Shown here: positions 24,371 to 38,057 of the stretch, piece by piece | Layout: every line of letters begins with the position of its first letter | How positions within the stretch are numbered: position 1 is the first letter of the stretch | NCBI GenBank assembly: GCA_026874595.1 | Contig: CM049314.1 | Span: forward strand, 3,871,318-3,935,317 | DNA: 64,000 nucleotides | From: Sipunculus nudus | Taxonomy: Eukaryota > Annelida > Sipuncula > Golfingiida > Sipunculidae | Direction of reading: 5' to 3' | Made by a program: the position numbers and the translations under genes | Notes under the pieces: model-generated | What the model was told of the DNA's origin: nothing | Seen by the model: the letters and a program-made list of their open reading frames with translations, nothing else | The model's database searches: none

Positions 24371-27300
24371 CTAAGCGCTGGGCTTTTCTTCTATCCCTCC
24401 CGGCTCTGGGTCTCCTTGTTCTTTCCCTGCTCTCCTTTGCAACATATATGTCCAGATGCCACAGCAGCCTCCAAAAATCTGCACAACTCCAAATACCAGG
24501 AAAGGAATGGCATAACTCCCCGTGATGTCTACAATCCAACCTGAAATCAAAAGCAGCATGAACACTAGATGCATGCAATCACCAAGTGATAACAGGAACC
24601 CTCCAACTCCACGGGGGGTCCGGAACGGAGAGATTTTCGGCGGTCATTGAGTGTACGACCTTGGGAATAAGGTCAGGGTAAAGAATAAATATCAAGTGCA
24701 ATCTTGGTCCTTCTGCTAATATTGTGCCCAAAGTTCAGCCACCCTCGAGACCTAGCGCAAACCAATCATGGAAGAAAAATATTTTTACCCAAATATGAAT
24801 ATATACTTATCATCCAATCCGAGCTTCTCTTTCCTAATTAATTACAAGTTATACGGGCTCGTATATAAAAAAAATGACAAATTTATTTCGGACAATTTAT
24901 CCTTCAAATGTTACATTCCGGAAGTTATTCATTTACATAAAACATTCGAAAAGATTAAGAAGTAATTGATCAATGTAAGAAATCCGAATTATCTGTCTGG
25001 ATAGTTATATGAGCTTTATGAGCTACTTGGATAACTTTGAGCCTGATTAAGTACAAAACGCCACATTCTTAAAATAGCTCATTGCTATATTTGTATTTTT
25101 AGTGCAGGTTTTTAGGATGTTCAGCAACCGTCCATTTATTATTTTGGCTTTCAATAAAAAGTGAATCTATTTTCCATGGCTTCCTAAATATATATCATAT
25201 ATTGATAGAAAAAATTATTCTTAACATCTTTGCATAGTCTGCCGGGCAATATATCGATTTTGCTGCAACCGCGTATAACAACCACACACCTAAGTGACCG
25301 AACCACAGAGTGGGACAGCACGCTTTAAAGGTGAACGAGAAAGCCGGTGATCGGTGGGGCAGCGTCAATCGATGTGACCGGAAGATGTGTCATTTAGATT
25401 CCTCCAGGTGTAATTATATGCCACTTAGCACAGATCTGCAAGGTCTGATGGATAATGTAATAATATTTGTATACCGACGCTTCGCTGTTTTGTATTGATG
25501 TCTCATCGCCATTTCCCATTAACATCTGTAAATGGAAGCATTTTTTACACATGTTTTATGTTACCGCGTTTCATGTACCTTGATTTACAAACTATTGTAT
25601 TATGGTGCAGGCACAACACAAACGGAGAAGCATAAAAAAAAAAAAGTGTTATTGACTTACCAGCAATCGGAGGAGATAAAAGTGTCGTCAACCCGCAACT
25701 GAAAATGAGAAGTCCTGTGCCCGTCGCCAGTTTATCGGACGGCACCAAATCTCCGAGTATTGTGGTATCTAGGGATATGTAACCAGCTGCAAAGAACAAG
25801 GCATTTTATCAGTCATTTTCCTTTATGTAAGCTATTCTCCGATGTATCCATTTTAATGGTATGTGACTTTTTACTTTATAAATAAATAAAGCTATACTTA
25901 TGCTAACATATACGCTCATTTTAATTTGCCGACCATAAATTAGAAATTGGAATATTTCTTTTAAACTTAAAAAAACACGAGATATCGGCGGATGAAAAGA
26001 TTTACTAGACTTATACCTTTGAAACAGCAAGAAAAAGCAAATAATATACCATACATGAATATACAGTAAACCTCGAAATAACGACGGACCTCGATAAAGT
26101 GGTCGCATTTGCGGGGTGATCGTCTATGCGAAGTCTTTTATAAGGAGCGAAATAGAATCAGCACCTCGGAAAGTGATCGTTGTTTGGAGGTTGTCACTAA
26201 ACATAGTTGATCATAATTTCGAGATTTTACTGTAAACTTAAAAGTACTACCCAAAATAATCTAAACTTACCGCTCATAGCTCCGAAAAGGCCGGCGTAGG
26301 TTGCGATCAGAGCATAATTGTCAAAGAAATAGAAAATAATACTGAGGCTACCAGCTGTGATTGCGGCCCCTGCATGTACTAAGGTTCTCCGATTACCGAT
26401 CTTATCACCGACAAACCCTACAAAGGGTCGCAAGGCGCCACTGCATACTCCAAATAAAGTCATTGGGGTAGCTGCCCTGAAACTGTCGTATCCTGCCCCG
26501 ATCACCCTCGCAGGAAGCAGAATGAACGGGATTATGTGTGAAGCGATCACAAAAGAATCCGCTAATAAATAGAGTAGTACTTTCATGTCTTTCAAAAGGC
26601 TCAAGTCTAAAAATCGCACTGCCCTTTGAAATATCGACAATCCTTTGCTATCTTCCGAAGCACTGGACGATTCGTCAATATCTTCTGGGACTTGTGGTTT
26701 AAGTAATGCGCCAGCCACTACGCTGTTGAGTTGTATACCGCCGAGTACAACTAAAGCTCCTCTCCAACCGTAGGTATCAATAAGTACTCGGCTCAGTGAA
26801 GGAGACACGAACGTGCCCAAACTCAAACCAGTCATAGCAACTCCAATAGCAAGCGCACGACGTTTCTCAAAATATTCCATAAGAGCTACAACGCCTCCAA
26901 CGCTGTAAGTTCCTGTGCCAAACCCTGTAAAAATAAGAGAGTATCAAACTAGTTGGGTGCTAAGTAAAAGCATCACCTATGTAAAATAATTCTACTGGCT
27001 ACGTCCTATGATCCGGATGTACAACAAAGTTTTAACGGTGTGTCCTATGACCCATGTGCCCCCCCCCCCCACAGTTTTTTATTGAATAGGTAGCTAAGTT
27101 CTTGCTTAATCCTTCTAATACACAAACAAAGCAATAACAAATTATTACAAAAACACAGGTGATATTATAAAATGATACACGTAATATATAGCAGGAGTAA
27201 TCCTACTAAAGTTGAGGAGTTGGGTGTGGTTAAGAAAAGAGTATACTCTCAATTTTATGAAGTCCCCTTCCAACCAAACTCTCACAAGTTATATTCTCGC

Positions 27301-28835
27301 CTGTACGCTGTATGTTTCTCATAGTTTTTTGAAAGCGCTCATAAGTGCAGTCATTTTGCGTACACACAAACACCCGAATGTCATACATCCTTTTTCGTAA
27401 TAATGGGTATACAGCTAGATAATATTCCAGACAAATGTTTACCCAGGCGTTACTCACTAAGGCCATTCGACTTACCTATATGAATTGAATTGAGGCCACT
27501 ACTGAAAACAGGTAGGAGACAAATTGCCAAATGATGACATTTTGTGATCTAAAGAAATAATTTATATGACTCCATCACGATGTTTTGTAAACGTACACAT
27601 ACCATTAACACAGGGACTTAAAATGTGTCATTCATGGTAGCTATCATATTTAATTCTGTCCCTTCAATATCCACTCCCTTTGAAAAAACAAACCATCCAA
27701 GGTCATGGCTGTTTTATGAAGGATAAGTGGTGCGTTACGGAAAATTTTATCAGGGTCTTTTCATGGATTCAGCTTTAAAAAGTTAAATATAGAAAGATTA
27801 AAACGTCCGATGATCGATTATGAATAGATTATCTTATGTACTATCCATACCATTGTGAAATATGCTGTATAGAATTAAACCTCAAATATTAACGGTGGAC
27901 TTTCAGTCTAACAAGTTCATCACGCTAAAAGATAAAGGTTATGACCGGGTTGTTGACACATTCGTTGACAAGGTTATTTTTAAATACTGCTCGCTGTTTT
28001 GTGCCCCGTTTTTCTTATATCTCTGATAGAAACTGGAATATTTTATCGGGATATTTTGACTTTTGAATGTATATACATAATCAATTATGAATGGTTTACG
28101 CTCCTGAGGCAGCGGAAATCTTGCGCGTCTAAAGAAGCTACTGATTTTCCCGTTTATGATACATTTGGACATTAGATGGTGGGTCGTAGTCTGGCTGCCA
28201 ACCAAATGCCAGTTAAAAACACTCGCCAGGCATCATGGCTTCGCCCATAGCTGCGCTTCAAGTGCTTACTCTTAGTAAAAATAGTCGAATTTTAATTACT
28301 CCCTCTACGTTCTCGCATCATCGACCAATTCGATTATGACATAACGACTATGTTAGTGTTTCCATGTATCCCTTGTCAGCAAAACAGAAACCAGCCAGGG
28401 AGGTGTGCACGGAACCTATATTGTTTCATTTCGTTTGAATTACAGCTCACCGGCCGGGCATCCTATGTACACAAGGACCTGTGAAAACCACGTGTAGGGC
28501 CATTCTCTTTGAGCCTGTGGCCTGTTCGGGATGATGAGCTGTCACTCAAAACAAAATGAACAACATTGCCTCCGTGTATTCCTCGCTTGGCTGGTAAACC
28601 GTTATGTCTTCAAGAACAGGGTCTAATCTGATTGGACCAAGATACAGTGCTCCCCTCTGGTGTAGCGATTCAGGATTCGAGGTCAAAACAAACAGCGCTT
28701 AGGATATAGGTAGAAATCCTATAGGTAAAGCGCTGTGTAAAGAACGTATGAATGGTTTTGCAAAATTAAATGGATCAAATCGATGTTGAAATAAAACGAC
28801 CAATCATCGATATAATCGATTAACTTTCACACCAC

Positions 28836-28874
<39 letters not shown>

Positions 28875-30237
28875 TTAATGTTATAGAATGCCTTCCATGT
28901 CTTACCTGGCACGATTCCGTAGAGGATATTGACGATTATGATATTGGTAGAATACCCTGCAACAAATATGCCAATCGCTGAAAAAAATCCTCCGACCATC
29001 ACGACGATTCTGGTCCCAAACTTCTTAACAAGGGGGCCGAGAGCAAGACCTGTAAGTAACAAAAACGTTATCAATAAGTATAAGTAGTCATTGACCACAA
29101 ACCTCCGCCAGCATTCTCATGCGTCTGTGATGTGTACATGGTTGTTACGGTTCAATTTTTCCATCGCAGGTCACCCACAGAACAAGCCCTACTAAAAGCA
29201 ATGATAATCTCTTTTGAAAAGAAAAAATAATGATTTGTTTGAGCTAAATAAACATTACCGAGATTCAGGTTTCCTTAAAATTGTAATTATTTGTTTCATG
29301 ATATCACGGATGCTATCCTTATCGTCCACACAATTTCATCAAAATCTGGTCAGAACTTTCGACGTAAATTACAAAGACATAAAACAAATCACCACGCGTA
29401 AAACATAACTTCGCTACCAACCTAGGGGAGGGTAAAGTAAAAGTTTTCATTTGTGTCGGCTGAATAAGAAACATGTATATATGATCTGCTGTAAGATTCC
29501 ATTACTGATACATATCATTTTGGGAAATCCTAAAAGTTTTTATGGGAAACAGATTTAAGAATTAGGCGACATTTTCCTATTGAGAATAAATAAGAAAATA
29601 TACAACTTTCCGCATATAGTCACCTCACCCTTTTTTTATAAAAATTTCGCTCCATTGCGGCCCGCAAATGGCCCACGAATGAAAAGTAGAAACAAAACCA
29701 TTTAAATGTTGTATGCCTTTTTGACGAACTTTCTGACATTAAACAACTTCGTCTAAACAATACTCTCCATAAAAAGAAGATTTAGTAATGCTGTGAAATT
29801 GTTGATCATAATGTGTTGTTGCCCTTTTTCCGACAATGACTGAGCGCCTAATTACCATTAACAATAAAATATAATTGCAAAAAATATATAGAAAATACCC
29901 GAGCAAGAAAGTTAGTGACATCTGAATAAATGGTACATATGTTTCCTTCATGTTTTATCTATTTTCTTTTCTCACCCCTGTCATCAAGACACTAAAACTC
30001 ATATTCTATGGTGAAGAGATAACAATTTTTTTCAGACGTCTCACCGAATATTCCACTGATTCCAATACTCAATGACCCTGCCATGGCCGCTGAAGCTTTG
30101 CTGACCCTGAAGTAGTCCACAAATTCCGGCAGGAAGATGCCGTATGTCGTAAAATTAAGTGTGAACAAAATGAACAATGCAAAGGTTCCCATCATTACCA
30201 GCCACGAATAACCACTGTCCACCGTGCGCTTCGGCAT
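24371..30237 (-). CDS. SLC16/MCT-like transporter copy B, five coding exons
   Basis: Coding exons: 30045-30237, 28906-29049, 26271-26924, 25661-25786 and 24371-24540. All junctions are GT-AG and phase 1, giving 428 residues. Start: ATG 13 bp after an acceptor (TTACAG) that ends a 5'-UTR intron; the same arrangement is seen in C and D. Residues 6-12 (VDSGYSW) match the MCT helix-1 signature. EYFEKRRALAIG (129-140) and DTYGWRGA (162-169) match the helix 4-5 signature. A variable acidic loop (about 190-205) separates the two halves. CSGALRP (273-279) is helix 8; Arg278 corresponds to rat MCT1 Arg306, but Ser274 stands where MCT1 has Asp302. The tail (about 410-428) is charged and cytosolic. Known family: 12-helix carriers of monocarboxylates, aromatic amino acids, thyroid hormone or creatine; the substrate here cannot be told. 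It looks closest to the MCT9/12/13/14 type. No lesion seen. Confidence 0.85.
26064..26232. mobile_element. Short TA-flanked CAGT-ended element (MITE)
   Basis: Ends are inverted repeats: CAGTAAACCTCGAAATAACG on the left and the complement of CAGTAAAATCTCGAAATTATG on the right, flanked by TA on both sides. That is the signature of pogo/Tigger-related elements. It lies in intron 3 of gene B, between exons 3 and 4, and is 169 bp long. Confidence 0.75.
28836..28873. repeat. (ATA)n trinucleotide repeat next to exon 2 of gene B
   Basis: A run of ATA units ends about 32 bp from the donor site of exon 2 (28906), in intron 2. Confidence 0.9.
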
Positions 30238-30259
30238 GATTGTATGTATTCTGTAAGGA

Positions 30260-31622
30260 AAAAAAAGACATCATAGCATGATATCAATTTCCATTTCAAT
30301 ATGGACCATTTTTCTCCTTTAAATGACGAAAACATTGTTTATCGGAGATGACGACGTATCACTCACATAACAAAAACTGGTAGATTCTGTTGATTATCAG
30401 CTGTACTCGTGAAAAGATATCCTATATGGCCTAATAAAAGCTGCGACAGTTAACTCTGTAAATATTACAACGTATATTGCATATTACTTTAGTGCCCAGT
30501 CTGTAAAGCAGTGGTTTACAATATGGTTGACCATTGACATTACAGTCCGGCAGCAAAAGGTAAACTTTCCTGCTTATCTTGTTTCGGGATCTTAATTATT
30601 TTTTTCTATGGACCTTATTACCCATATATCAATTGTAAAAGAAAAAGTTTGCCTGCCGATTGTTTTTTTTTTGCAATTTGAGTTTATTAGCATAAATCAA
30701 AGACTACCAAAATACCATAATATTCGTTAAAAGTGACTAAGAGATACAATCAATACACGGGATTTAAGGCATAATGATCCTGAGAGATCATTTTTGATAT
30801 TTCCATAGTAAAAATGGCCAGCATTTTCATAACGGCTGTGCTGCTTGGATTGATACGTATACGTAGGTAGCATTGGGTAATATAAATCGTGTTTTAATAT
30901 TGATATTCCTAATGCTATGTGGAACCTGCGATTATATGAATTTATGCTTTTGTATTACCATTAACGTGTTGCTCGGCCAAATCTGAGTACCTTTTACTTG
31001 TAAATTTATTATTAACATACTTTTTCTATTGCATGTCGAGGGTAATTTCTCTCCCTTCCATTCAACAAAGATGGTGTTTTATTTACATAAAATTCCCCAT
31101 ATATCGCTTACACTCCCCCTTAATTAATTAAATAGCGCAGAAATGATGACCCGTAAAAGCAATAAAGGGACCATGTCTTTGAGCGCAAGAAACAATCCTG
31201 AATGTTCTCTTTTCTCAATATATATATCGTCTAAGCTTGTATCTTATGTCGAGACAGTCACATGTTGTTTTCTTTCTGGTAAACATAAGCATCATGGACT
31301 GCCACAGGCAAGGTTAACTCCCCTCACCCCCAACACACATCCATACGTAGAAAAACATACCCGCGAGGACCAAGCTTTAACACCGCACTTACGAGGACCA
31401 GCAGTTTGGCTGCAGTGAGGAAGAAGAAAAAGGCTGGTTAGACGTGTGGACGATGCGTTGACTTAGCGCATATCTTGAGAGGATAATCTTCATTCAGTTT
31501 ATGTCATGTCTTTGTGTCATAGCCAGGACCTATCAATCAGCATATTACACATACTTGGTTTAAACAAATTTAATTATAACAGGATAACAAAAGTAGCAAA
31601 TCAGGCTAATGTATATGCTTTC

Positions 31623-31623
<1 letters not shown>
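30260..31623. other. 5'-UTR intron of gene B, first part
   Basis: If the promoter at 35319-35420 is right, this AT-rich stretch is part of a 5-kb first intron. No exon or repeat with clear ends was recognised. A 91-codon plus-strand open frame at 31143-31418 has no motif. Confidence 0.35.
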
Positions 31624-31685
<62 letters not shown>

Positions 31686-31689
31686 TATA

Positions 31690-31728
<39 letters not shown>

Positions 31729-31737
31729 TAAATATAT
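31624..31737. repeat. (AT)n microsatellite, compound
   Basis: More than 100 bp of alternating AT with a few ATAAAT interruptions. Open frames of Tyr/Ile repeats across it are artefacts. Confidence 0.95.
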
Positions 31738-31908
31738 AAACACAACGTTATATAATACATCACAGTACAAGTAAAAGTACATAAAGTATGTGAAGATATA
31801 ATAAGTTTAGATTAATGTTGTAATTCTATGTAAATTCATAATTTTACCAAAATGAAACAAGACAGGAGCCATACGATTAGAAAGAAACCAATGTATAATG
31901 TAGCAATA

Positions 31909-32865
31909 CAGTGAAACCTCGTTGTGTGGAGGTTAAGCAGTTAAAATCATACTTATTTAACTTCTTTTGTGTCGAACAACGGATAAGTCGAGAAGTTTTG
32001 TTGGTCCCCGGGTAGTATTTCTATCGTTTAACTCGATGCATGTCGCTTGAATATTTGGATAACAGTGTGCATGGACCGTCAATTGTGATTGGGCCGTGAG
32101 GATAAGTTATACGTTATTAACAGAGGCAAGGCGCTCACTCATCGTGTGCGATGGCTCTGCCATTCGACTCCAGGTAATGCCGTTTTAATGATTGGATAAC
32201 AGCTGTGGACGCTCCATCTATCAAACCTAGGGCCGTGATGACAAGTTAATTAACACCGGCAATGATCTTACTCATATAGTGCCATGGTTTACACACCTTT
32301 TCCGCTTTTTACCTTTTTGGCAAATGTGTCACTCATGATCATGATTCGAAGTGAGAAGTTATTTATAAACCAAACATAATGGAACCCATTAGAGAGGCCT
32401 ATGAGATGTTGCAGCTGCTACAATCGTCAGAGAGCGTGGAAGACTGCTACCAATTCCTGTCAGGAATTGAGAACTTTGTTGCTGACCAGGAGCGTTCTCG
32501 TATTAAGCAAGGGGCTGTCACTGCCTTTTAAGGAAGTTCTGATGAGTTGAACTGAAAATAGTCTGAGCAAATCATTTGATGCTTTCATGATGTATGTGCT
32601 TGATTTAACAAATCCTATGTTGGTGTTACTTGTATGCTTTTTTATTATAAATAATTAAATTTATTATAAAATATGTGTTGTTCTTTCACGCACAGATTCG
32701 TGAGAACTAGGCCTATGTAATATAGGCCCTATACATGTGAAGTATTTATCGATAATAATCAAGGCTGGGAAAGGTTGAATATAATGAATATCGATTGTCT
32801 CGAACTCTGGATGTGTCGAAGTAATTTCACCAGTTCCTTCGACTTAGACACAACGAGGTTTTACT
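31909..32865 (+). mobile_element. Pogo/Tigger-like DNA transposon remnant, copy 2
   Basis: Left end TA-CAGTGAAACCTCGTTGTGT; right end ACACAACGAGGTTTTACT, its inverted complement. The 957-bp element is similar throughout to 18507-19567. A 50-codon frame (32379-32531) reads MEPIREAYEMLQLLQSSESV and ends QGAVTAF-stop; the same region is broken in copy 1. This resembles the C-terminal tail of a CENP-B/Tigger-type transposase. The DNA-binding and DDE domains are absent. Because it starts with Met right after the deletion, it may have kept only a tail peptide. It lies within the presumed first intron of gene B. Confidence 0.65.
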
Positions 32866-34229
32866 TTAATGATGTAACATGCCCTCTCGATACAATAAGT
32901 TCAAAACACAATATACAAAAGATAAACATAGATTTACATATATTTACACTGGATTGAAAGATAAATTATTTTATCATGTAAAACATTTTGTGTCTATTAT
33001 AGACGTTAGAACTAAGCTGCTCACAGTGTTTCTTGACAGATCAGAGGGTATACCTATCAAGTAAATAAGAAAATATGTTTTTTTGTTTTCGGTTTACTCC
33101 TGGAATACATGCTAATATAAGGTTCTAATTCTAACGTCTCACGATCAAAATAATATCTGATACCGCTAAACAGGTTTGATTACCAGTTTAAAATATTATG
33201 GAGGACCTGGCTTACACACACACACTTTTCTAACCATCTTGCAAAGTTCCCAATAGATGGCGCTGTCACACCCACACAAAAATTACAAGCAAAACGTTAT
33301 TACTGAAGAAGTTTTTCCTGCTTTTTTAATATTTTCATAATGCTTTAACAGCTTTTCGTTAACGATGAACCGTGTGTAAGTCCTCACAGGAAAAAATGTC
33401 CTCGCGCGTTTGGTGTGCATTCAATATCGTGTCCAATTAAGTTTGGTTATACACACACATACGCACACACATACAAAAATATGTGCGTTAGGTCTGTTTG
33501 ATGTCCTGGGATAGTGTCATTTTTAATCCTCGGGAAGAATAACTCAATGTCCAGTAAAAAGTAATGAGCTGAAAAGAGCGGACACGAAATTTCCATCGGT
33601 CCGACCTAGACGACTATCAAATAATACACGATCGGCCATAGAATAACGATTTTTAACTACACGAAGCAACCGTGTTTCCAAAATGTTACTTAATTAAAAG
33701 AACTTAACTTGCTTTGAACGATCTTGATATAATCTCAAACTTTTCTCGTCAAGGTGAACAGGTATTGCGTTCTTTTTTAAATGAAATGGCATGGGCTCCA
33801 TTATGAAAAAAATAAATAAATTGGACCCTAAAGATGGGTAACACAAAGTTTAGTAGCAAACCCTCAGAAATCTCGACTAGGCCTCCATACAGACGATGCA
33901 GAGCCACTTTTCCGCATCTCAGAAAAATTTTAATTTTCCTTTGCCTATTATTAATTACAAGTTGAGTTATCTGTTCTCAATATGTTCCTTTTATTAGCAA
34001 GTATATTTCTAGCAAAAGGTTTGGGCCATTTGGCATTTCCTTTGTTCATATGTCTAATATGTGGCGATAATATATATCTCCTTATTTTGGGTAAATCATT
34101 AAAAATATAAATAAAGAAATGATAAATGATTTTGAGGTGTATGTCCCAGTTAAACAGGCACAAATCTAAAATATGTTTGTATTTCAATGTACTTTTAATG
34201 CTGTTAAAGATGACTTATCTGTACACTTC
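32866..34229. other. AT-rich stretch, no gene recognised
   Basis: Within the presumed first intron of gene B. Contains only short CA-rich runs near 33215 and 33455 and no supported exon. Confidence 0.35.
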
Positions 34230-34669
34230 GAATGCCTAAATAGCCGATTCTATGAATGGGGAAATGCTTTGTTTTTTAACTCGGCCACTTAGACTTGCCC
34301 TGTTTTTAAGAATATGTCCATGGCCGGTCGGTGGCGCTGTCTATCGATTAAAGATTAAGCTAACCATATGACAAGAGTGTTATATTTATATGGAGCCTCC
34401 TGGATTTCAGGTATTGAATGCACGGAATTAAGATCCAACCAGATGTCTTTACCTGCCCTTAAACATTGCAGTGAAACTTTGAAGATGTATCGATATTTCT
34501 TTTTTTTTTAAGAATAGGTCCATGGCCGGTCGGTGGCGCTGTCTTTTAATTGAAGACTAAGATAACTATATGACAAGAATGATATAATTATATGGAGCCT
34601 CCTGGATTTCAGGTTTTGAATGCTATCTATTGATAGAGGATGGAGGTAACAGTACGCTCAGAATGTTAT

Positions 34670-34724
<55 letters not shown>

Positions 34725-34960
34725 GCCTCAGGTTTTATATGCACGGAATTAAGAATAAACATGAACACATAACCTGCCCTATACACATTACAGTCAATCT
34801 TTGAAGTTCTATCGATATCTTTGTTTTTCAAGTATAGGTTCAGTGAAGCATTTAAGTCGTATCGATATTTTGGTTTAAGGGTAGGGCTTGGTTGTGGCGC
34901 TTGTTCTTTGAGTGAGAATGATAACACCCAATTCCAGGTTTAATATACACGGAATTTAGA
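34230..34960. repeat. Degenerate minisatellite, about 204-bp period, with (AT)n
   Basis: Units share TCCATGGCCGGTCGGTGGCG, ATATGGAGCCTCCTGGATTT, TGCACGGAATTAAGA, CCTGCCCTtAaACATT and a TATCGATATTT block. The first two begin near 34306 and 34510. The third is split by an (AT)n array (34674-34720), and a fourth, poorer unit runs to about 34960. Confidence 0.65.
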
Positions 34961-35318
34961 ATGAAAGAAGACATACCATCCCTCAAGACATTACAGTAGC
35001 CTATTCGGTTCTATGTAGATTTCACCATTTTACAATTGAGGTTAAAGCGGGGACCTGCCGCGTATTAGTCAAACGATTTATACAGTCATTTGTATATACA
35101 TAGTCACAGGGTGAAAAGGATTTACAATTTACATTAATTAGCAGTATCCCGTCAATTCCGACATGCGTCATTACGTAACAACATCCGAGTTTTAATCTGT
35201 AAGTAAAATGGGATACCAATGAGCGGTTAGGAATTTATTTATGGTAAGAGTTTATCAAAGACACGGAAATATGATAGGAAAGTAATAGATTTATTAATAC
35301 GAATTTTATCAAACTTAC

Positions 35319-35420
35319 CTGTATACCGTTTAAACTGTGGATATCCAAATGAATTCGCATCAAAGCGGCATGAAAAGGATAAGGGTAGGTTTGACAAGAC
35401 GGCCTTGATCTCTTTTTATA
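35319..35420 (-). promoter_or_regulatory. Probable promoter and non-coding first exon of gene B
   Basis: On the minus strand a TATAAAAAGA box (35411-35420) is followed about 30 bp later by a presumed start site near 35390, then about 70 bp of leader, then a strong donor CAG|GTAAGTTT at 35319. The coding exon 5 kb downstream begins with an acceptor 13 bp before its ATG, so an upstream leader exon is required. The pairing of the two is inferred from order and spacing. Two ATGs in the leader precede the main start. Confidence 0.45.
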
Positions 35421-36199
35421 AAGCTAAAATAAGACCTTAGGATATGGCTGTGATACTCTTATCAAAACTCTCAGGGATGCTGATAAGGATAAGAAAGATG
35501 AGAGATGCTGAGAGATATATTATCACTGCCACGTACTGTTATTGATAAAATAGACCGCCTCCGGGTGATTATAACGACTACTTGCCTCTCTTGCTGGGTG
35601 TTTTACGAACTAATAAGTATTTATGGTAATGCCTTTTTTTTAAAGTAATACTGAATGGAATATTACCACTGGAAAAATCATCGTTATATCTCCATGAAAA
35701 ACAGATGTAGAAAAAATAGAACATAGGATTCGTCTACAATAATTTCAAAATATGATAAGCAACAGTGACAATAATATTTATAATAAAATCAGAAGGGGGT
35801 TGCGAGGGTACACGTGTACTTGTTAGACAACAAGCAATTATATGCACATACATATATTGTATAATATTTTTTGGCTAAGATAGTCAAGATTGAAACCTGA
35901 GAAAATTTTAAATTCTGCCTAGAATCACTTCAAAGTAGTCAGAACATCGATAATCAGTGTATCACAAACAATTCAGATTGGGGTATAACCTGTTTAGAAC
36001 GGAGGAGAGGGTGGCCATGGCCCCCTGCAGCACCCATGTATTGTTGAGACGAAAGCTCCCTGAATTAGGAAAACCCGTGATAAAAGTCACCCATTCATTA
36101 GGGAAAGTTTATTATAATTGATTAAGGATTTTCTGGAATGTTCATTTTAACGTCAACGGTTATCGTGACGGAAATAAATTAGATGTTTTGCATTTTAAC
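35421..36199. other. Intergenic, 5' flank of gene B
   Basis: AT-rich DNA upstream of the presumed promoter of B. Apart from a purine-rich GATAAG/GAGAGATG patch at 35480-35520 nothing is recognised. Confidence 0.35.
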
Positions 36200-37290
36200 A
36201 TTTGCTACTGGCACCACAAGTCCAAAACTAGTCAAAACTAATCATGATCAATAATCATATATGATGTTTCAGGACACTAGATGAAACCACATTTGAGAAA
36301 CTTATACAATTGCTGTCATTTGACTGTATCAAAGTTAGAGGTAAAAATGTGTGGAAGATAGAAAGAGTGGCGCCACCAGTCTGTAGGAGCTGATAAAACT
36401 AGTCATTCACAATCAATATATATGGTTTGAAGACGATAGATAGACCCACAGCGGTGAAACTGATGCAACTGGTGTTATTCAGCAGTTTCAAAATTACAGG
36501 TGAAAATGTGTAAAAATTAGAAAAAAAATACAGAGGGCACCACAAGTCTTTAGTAACCATAACCACTGTGACCTTGACCTTTGAACTCAAAATCAACTGG
36601 TCTCTTTCCCTATTGGTAGGTGAGCTAGTTGACACAGATGGAAGGTATGGGAAAAGATCATGTGAACTTCACCATTGACCTTGTGACCTGAATAGCTATT
36701 TGAATCTTCCCAAATTGATGGGCGTGCTGTATGTGACTGATGGTGGAGTTTGGTCATATAGTTTGGCTTAATATTTGTTAAAAAGTTTTTCATACAAGTG
36801 TGTCCTGTGACTTTGGCCTTTGCCCTTGTGATGTGATAATTTAGAGCATTCATCCTCAATTAATAGATGAGCCATATGTGAAAGATTAAAGGTATGGCTT
36901 CAAATTCATCCACGAATTTTTCAAAGAAGTAGGTCCTGTGACCTTGACCTTTGACCCTGTGACTTAAAATAATGATAGCTCTTCCGATGGTGGTAGGTGA
37001 CCCATATGCAAAAGATGGAAGGTTTGAGATGATAATTTTGGCTCTAAGAATTAATTCCGGGTTTGTAAACGCGGTCTCGAGGAATATAGGTCGCAGTGAC
37101 CTAATTTCAGGTTTCCAAGGAGATCTTTTTAGAACCTCTTAGACTGTAGAGGGTTCATGATCCTAGCCTTCACGGTTACGATTTGTGCCCTGCTTTAGTA
37201 CGGCCGGACGGCAAGATGGCCGGACGGAAGGATGACGGACAATGGCAAATCACTATTGCTCAGCATGACTGAAAGTCAGCTGAGCTAAAA
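36200..37290. repeat. Mollusc-type repeat with GTGACCTTGACCTTTGACC units
   Basis: The left half holds repeated GGCACCACAAGTC and AAACTAGTCA blocks (near 36212, 36370 and 36538). The right half holds degenerate GTGACCTTGACCTTTGACC units (near 36569, 36683, 36807 and 36938), with GTGAcCCATATG and GATGGAAGGT in between. It ends GACTGAAAGTCAGCTGAGCT plus AAAAATA, the reverse of the end seen at 3712. The TGACCTTTGACC core incidentally resembles nuclear-receptor half sites. I regard it as one interspersed element. Confidence 0.6.
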
Positions 37291-37299
37291 ATAAGTAAA

Positions 37300-38057
37300 T
37301 AAAACAGTTCCATTGTTTTCAGCAGCTAATCATGACGCCAAAGAAAACGTTATTAAACAATTTATATACTTAATTGACTTTACATACCAAACTTTAGTTT
37401 CCATGTACATTTTTTCTAGATAAGAAAAATATTGTATTTCATCAGATCATTACATTTTATAGTTACTGTGTAACGGGATATCCGAATTCCGTTGCCCTTT
37501 ATGCAGACTCTTCTGTTCTAGCCTTCGAACCTCAGTGACTCCTGTTGGGGCCCTACTAACCTGTTCGGCTTTGTCATTTTAACTGTTATTATAACAATCT
37601 TAGTGACACTTATTTAGCAAATAATTACCATGAACTGGTAACGATAGCTGTGTTTATAATTTTAATGCAATATACATGTAGTTGATTGTTTTAAAGTTTC
37701 TGTATTCCTTCCCTACATAAATTTAAGCACGTATAATTCAGCAGTAACATGATTCTAACCATATTTCTGCTAACAAGCTCCATAGTTCCTTCATTTTATA
37801 TTTTTAATTAAATCGCGAATATCAAATTTTCAAATATAAAAATTAAATCTCAATTTTAAAATTCTTAATTATCAGTTAAACCTATATCATTATTAATGCC
37901 ATATATAATTACGGAAGAATCATAGTGATCATGGTGTGACTAAGGAAAACAATTTCTAAAGGAAAGATTTGGTTATCCTCTAACGTCACATTACGCGGTC
38001 TTTTGCTAAAATAATTATGAATTTATAATTATTCATAATTATTTTTTTTATTTCGTG
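37300..38057. other. Intergenic, 3' flank of transporter copy C
   Basis: AT-rich with no recognised exon. An AATAAA on the minus strand lies directly after the stop codon of copy C. Confidence 0.4.

Noticed and set aside
36550-36960. TGACCTTTGACC words as nuclear-receptor response elements
   Set aside because: They lie in an interspersed repeat unit common in molluscs and are not near a promoter recognised here.
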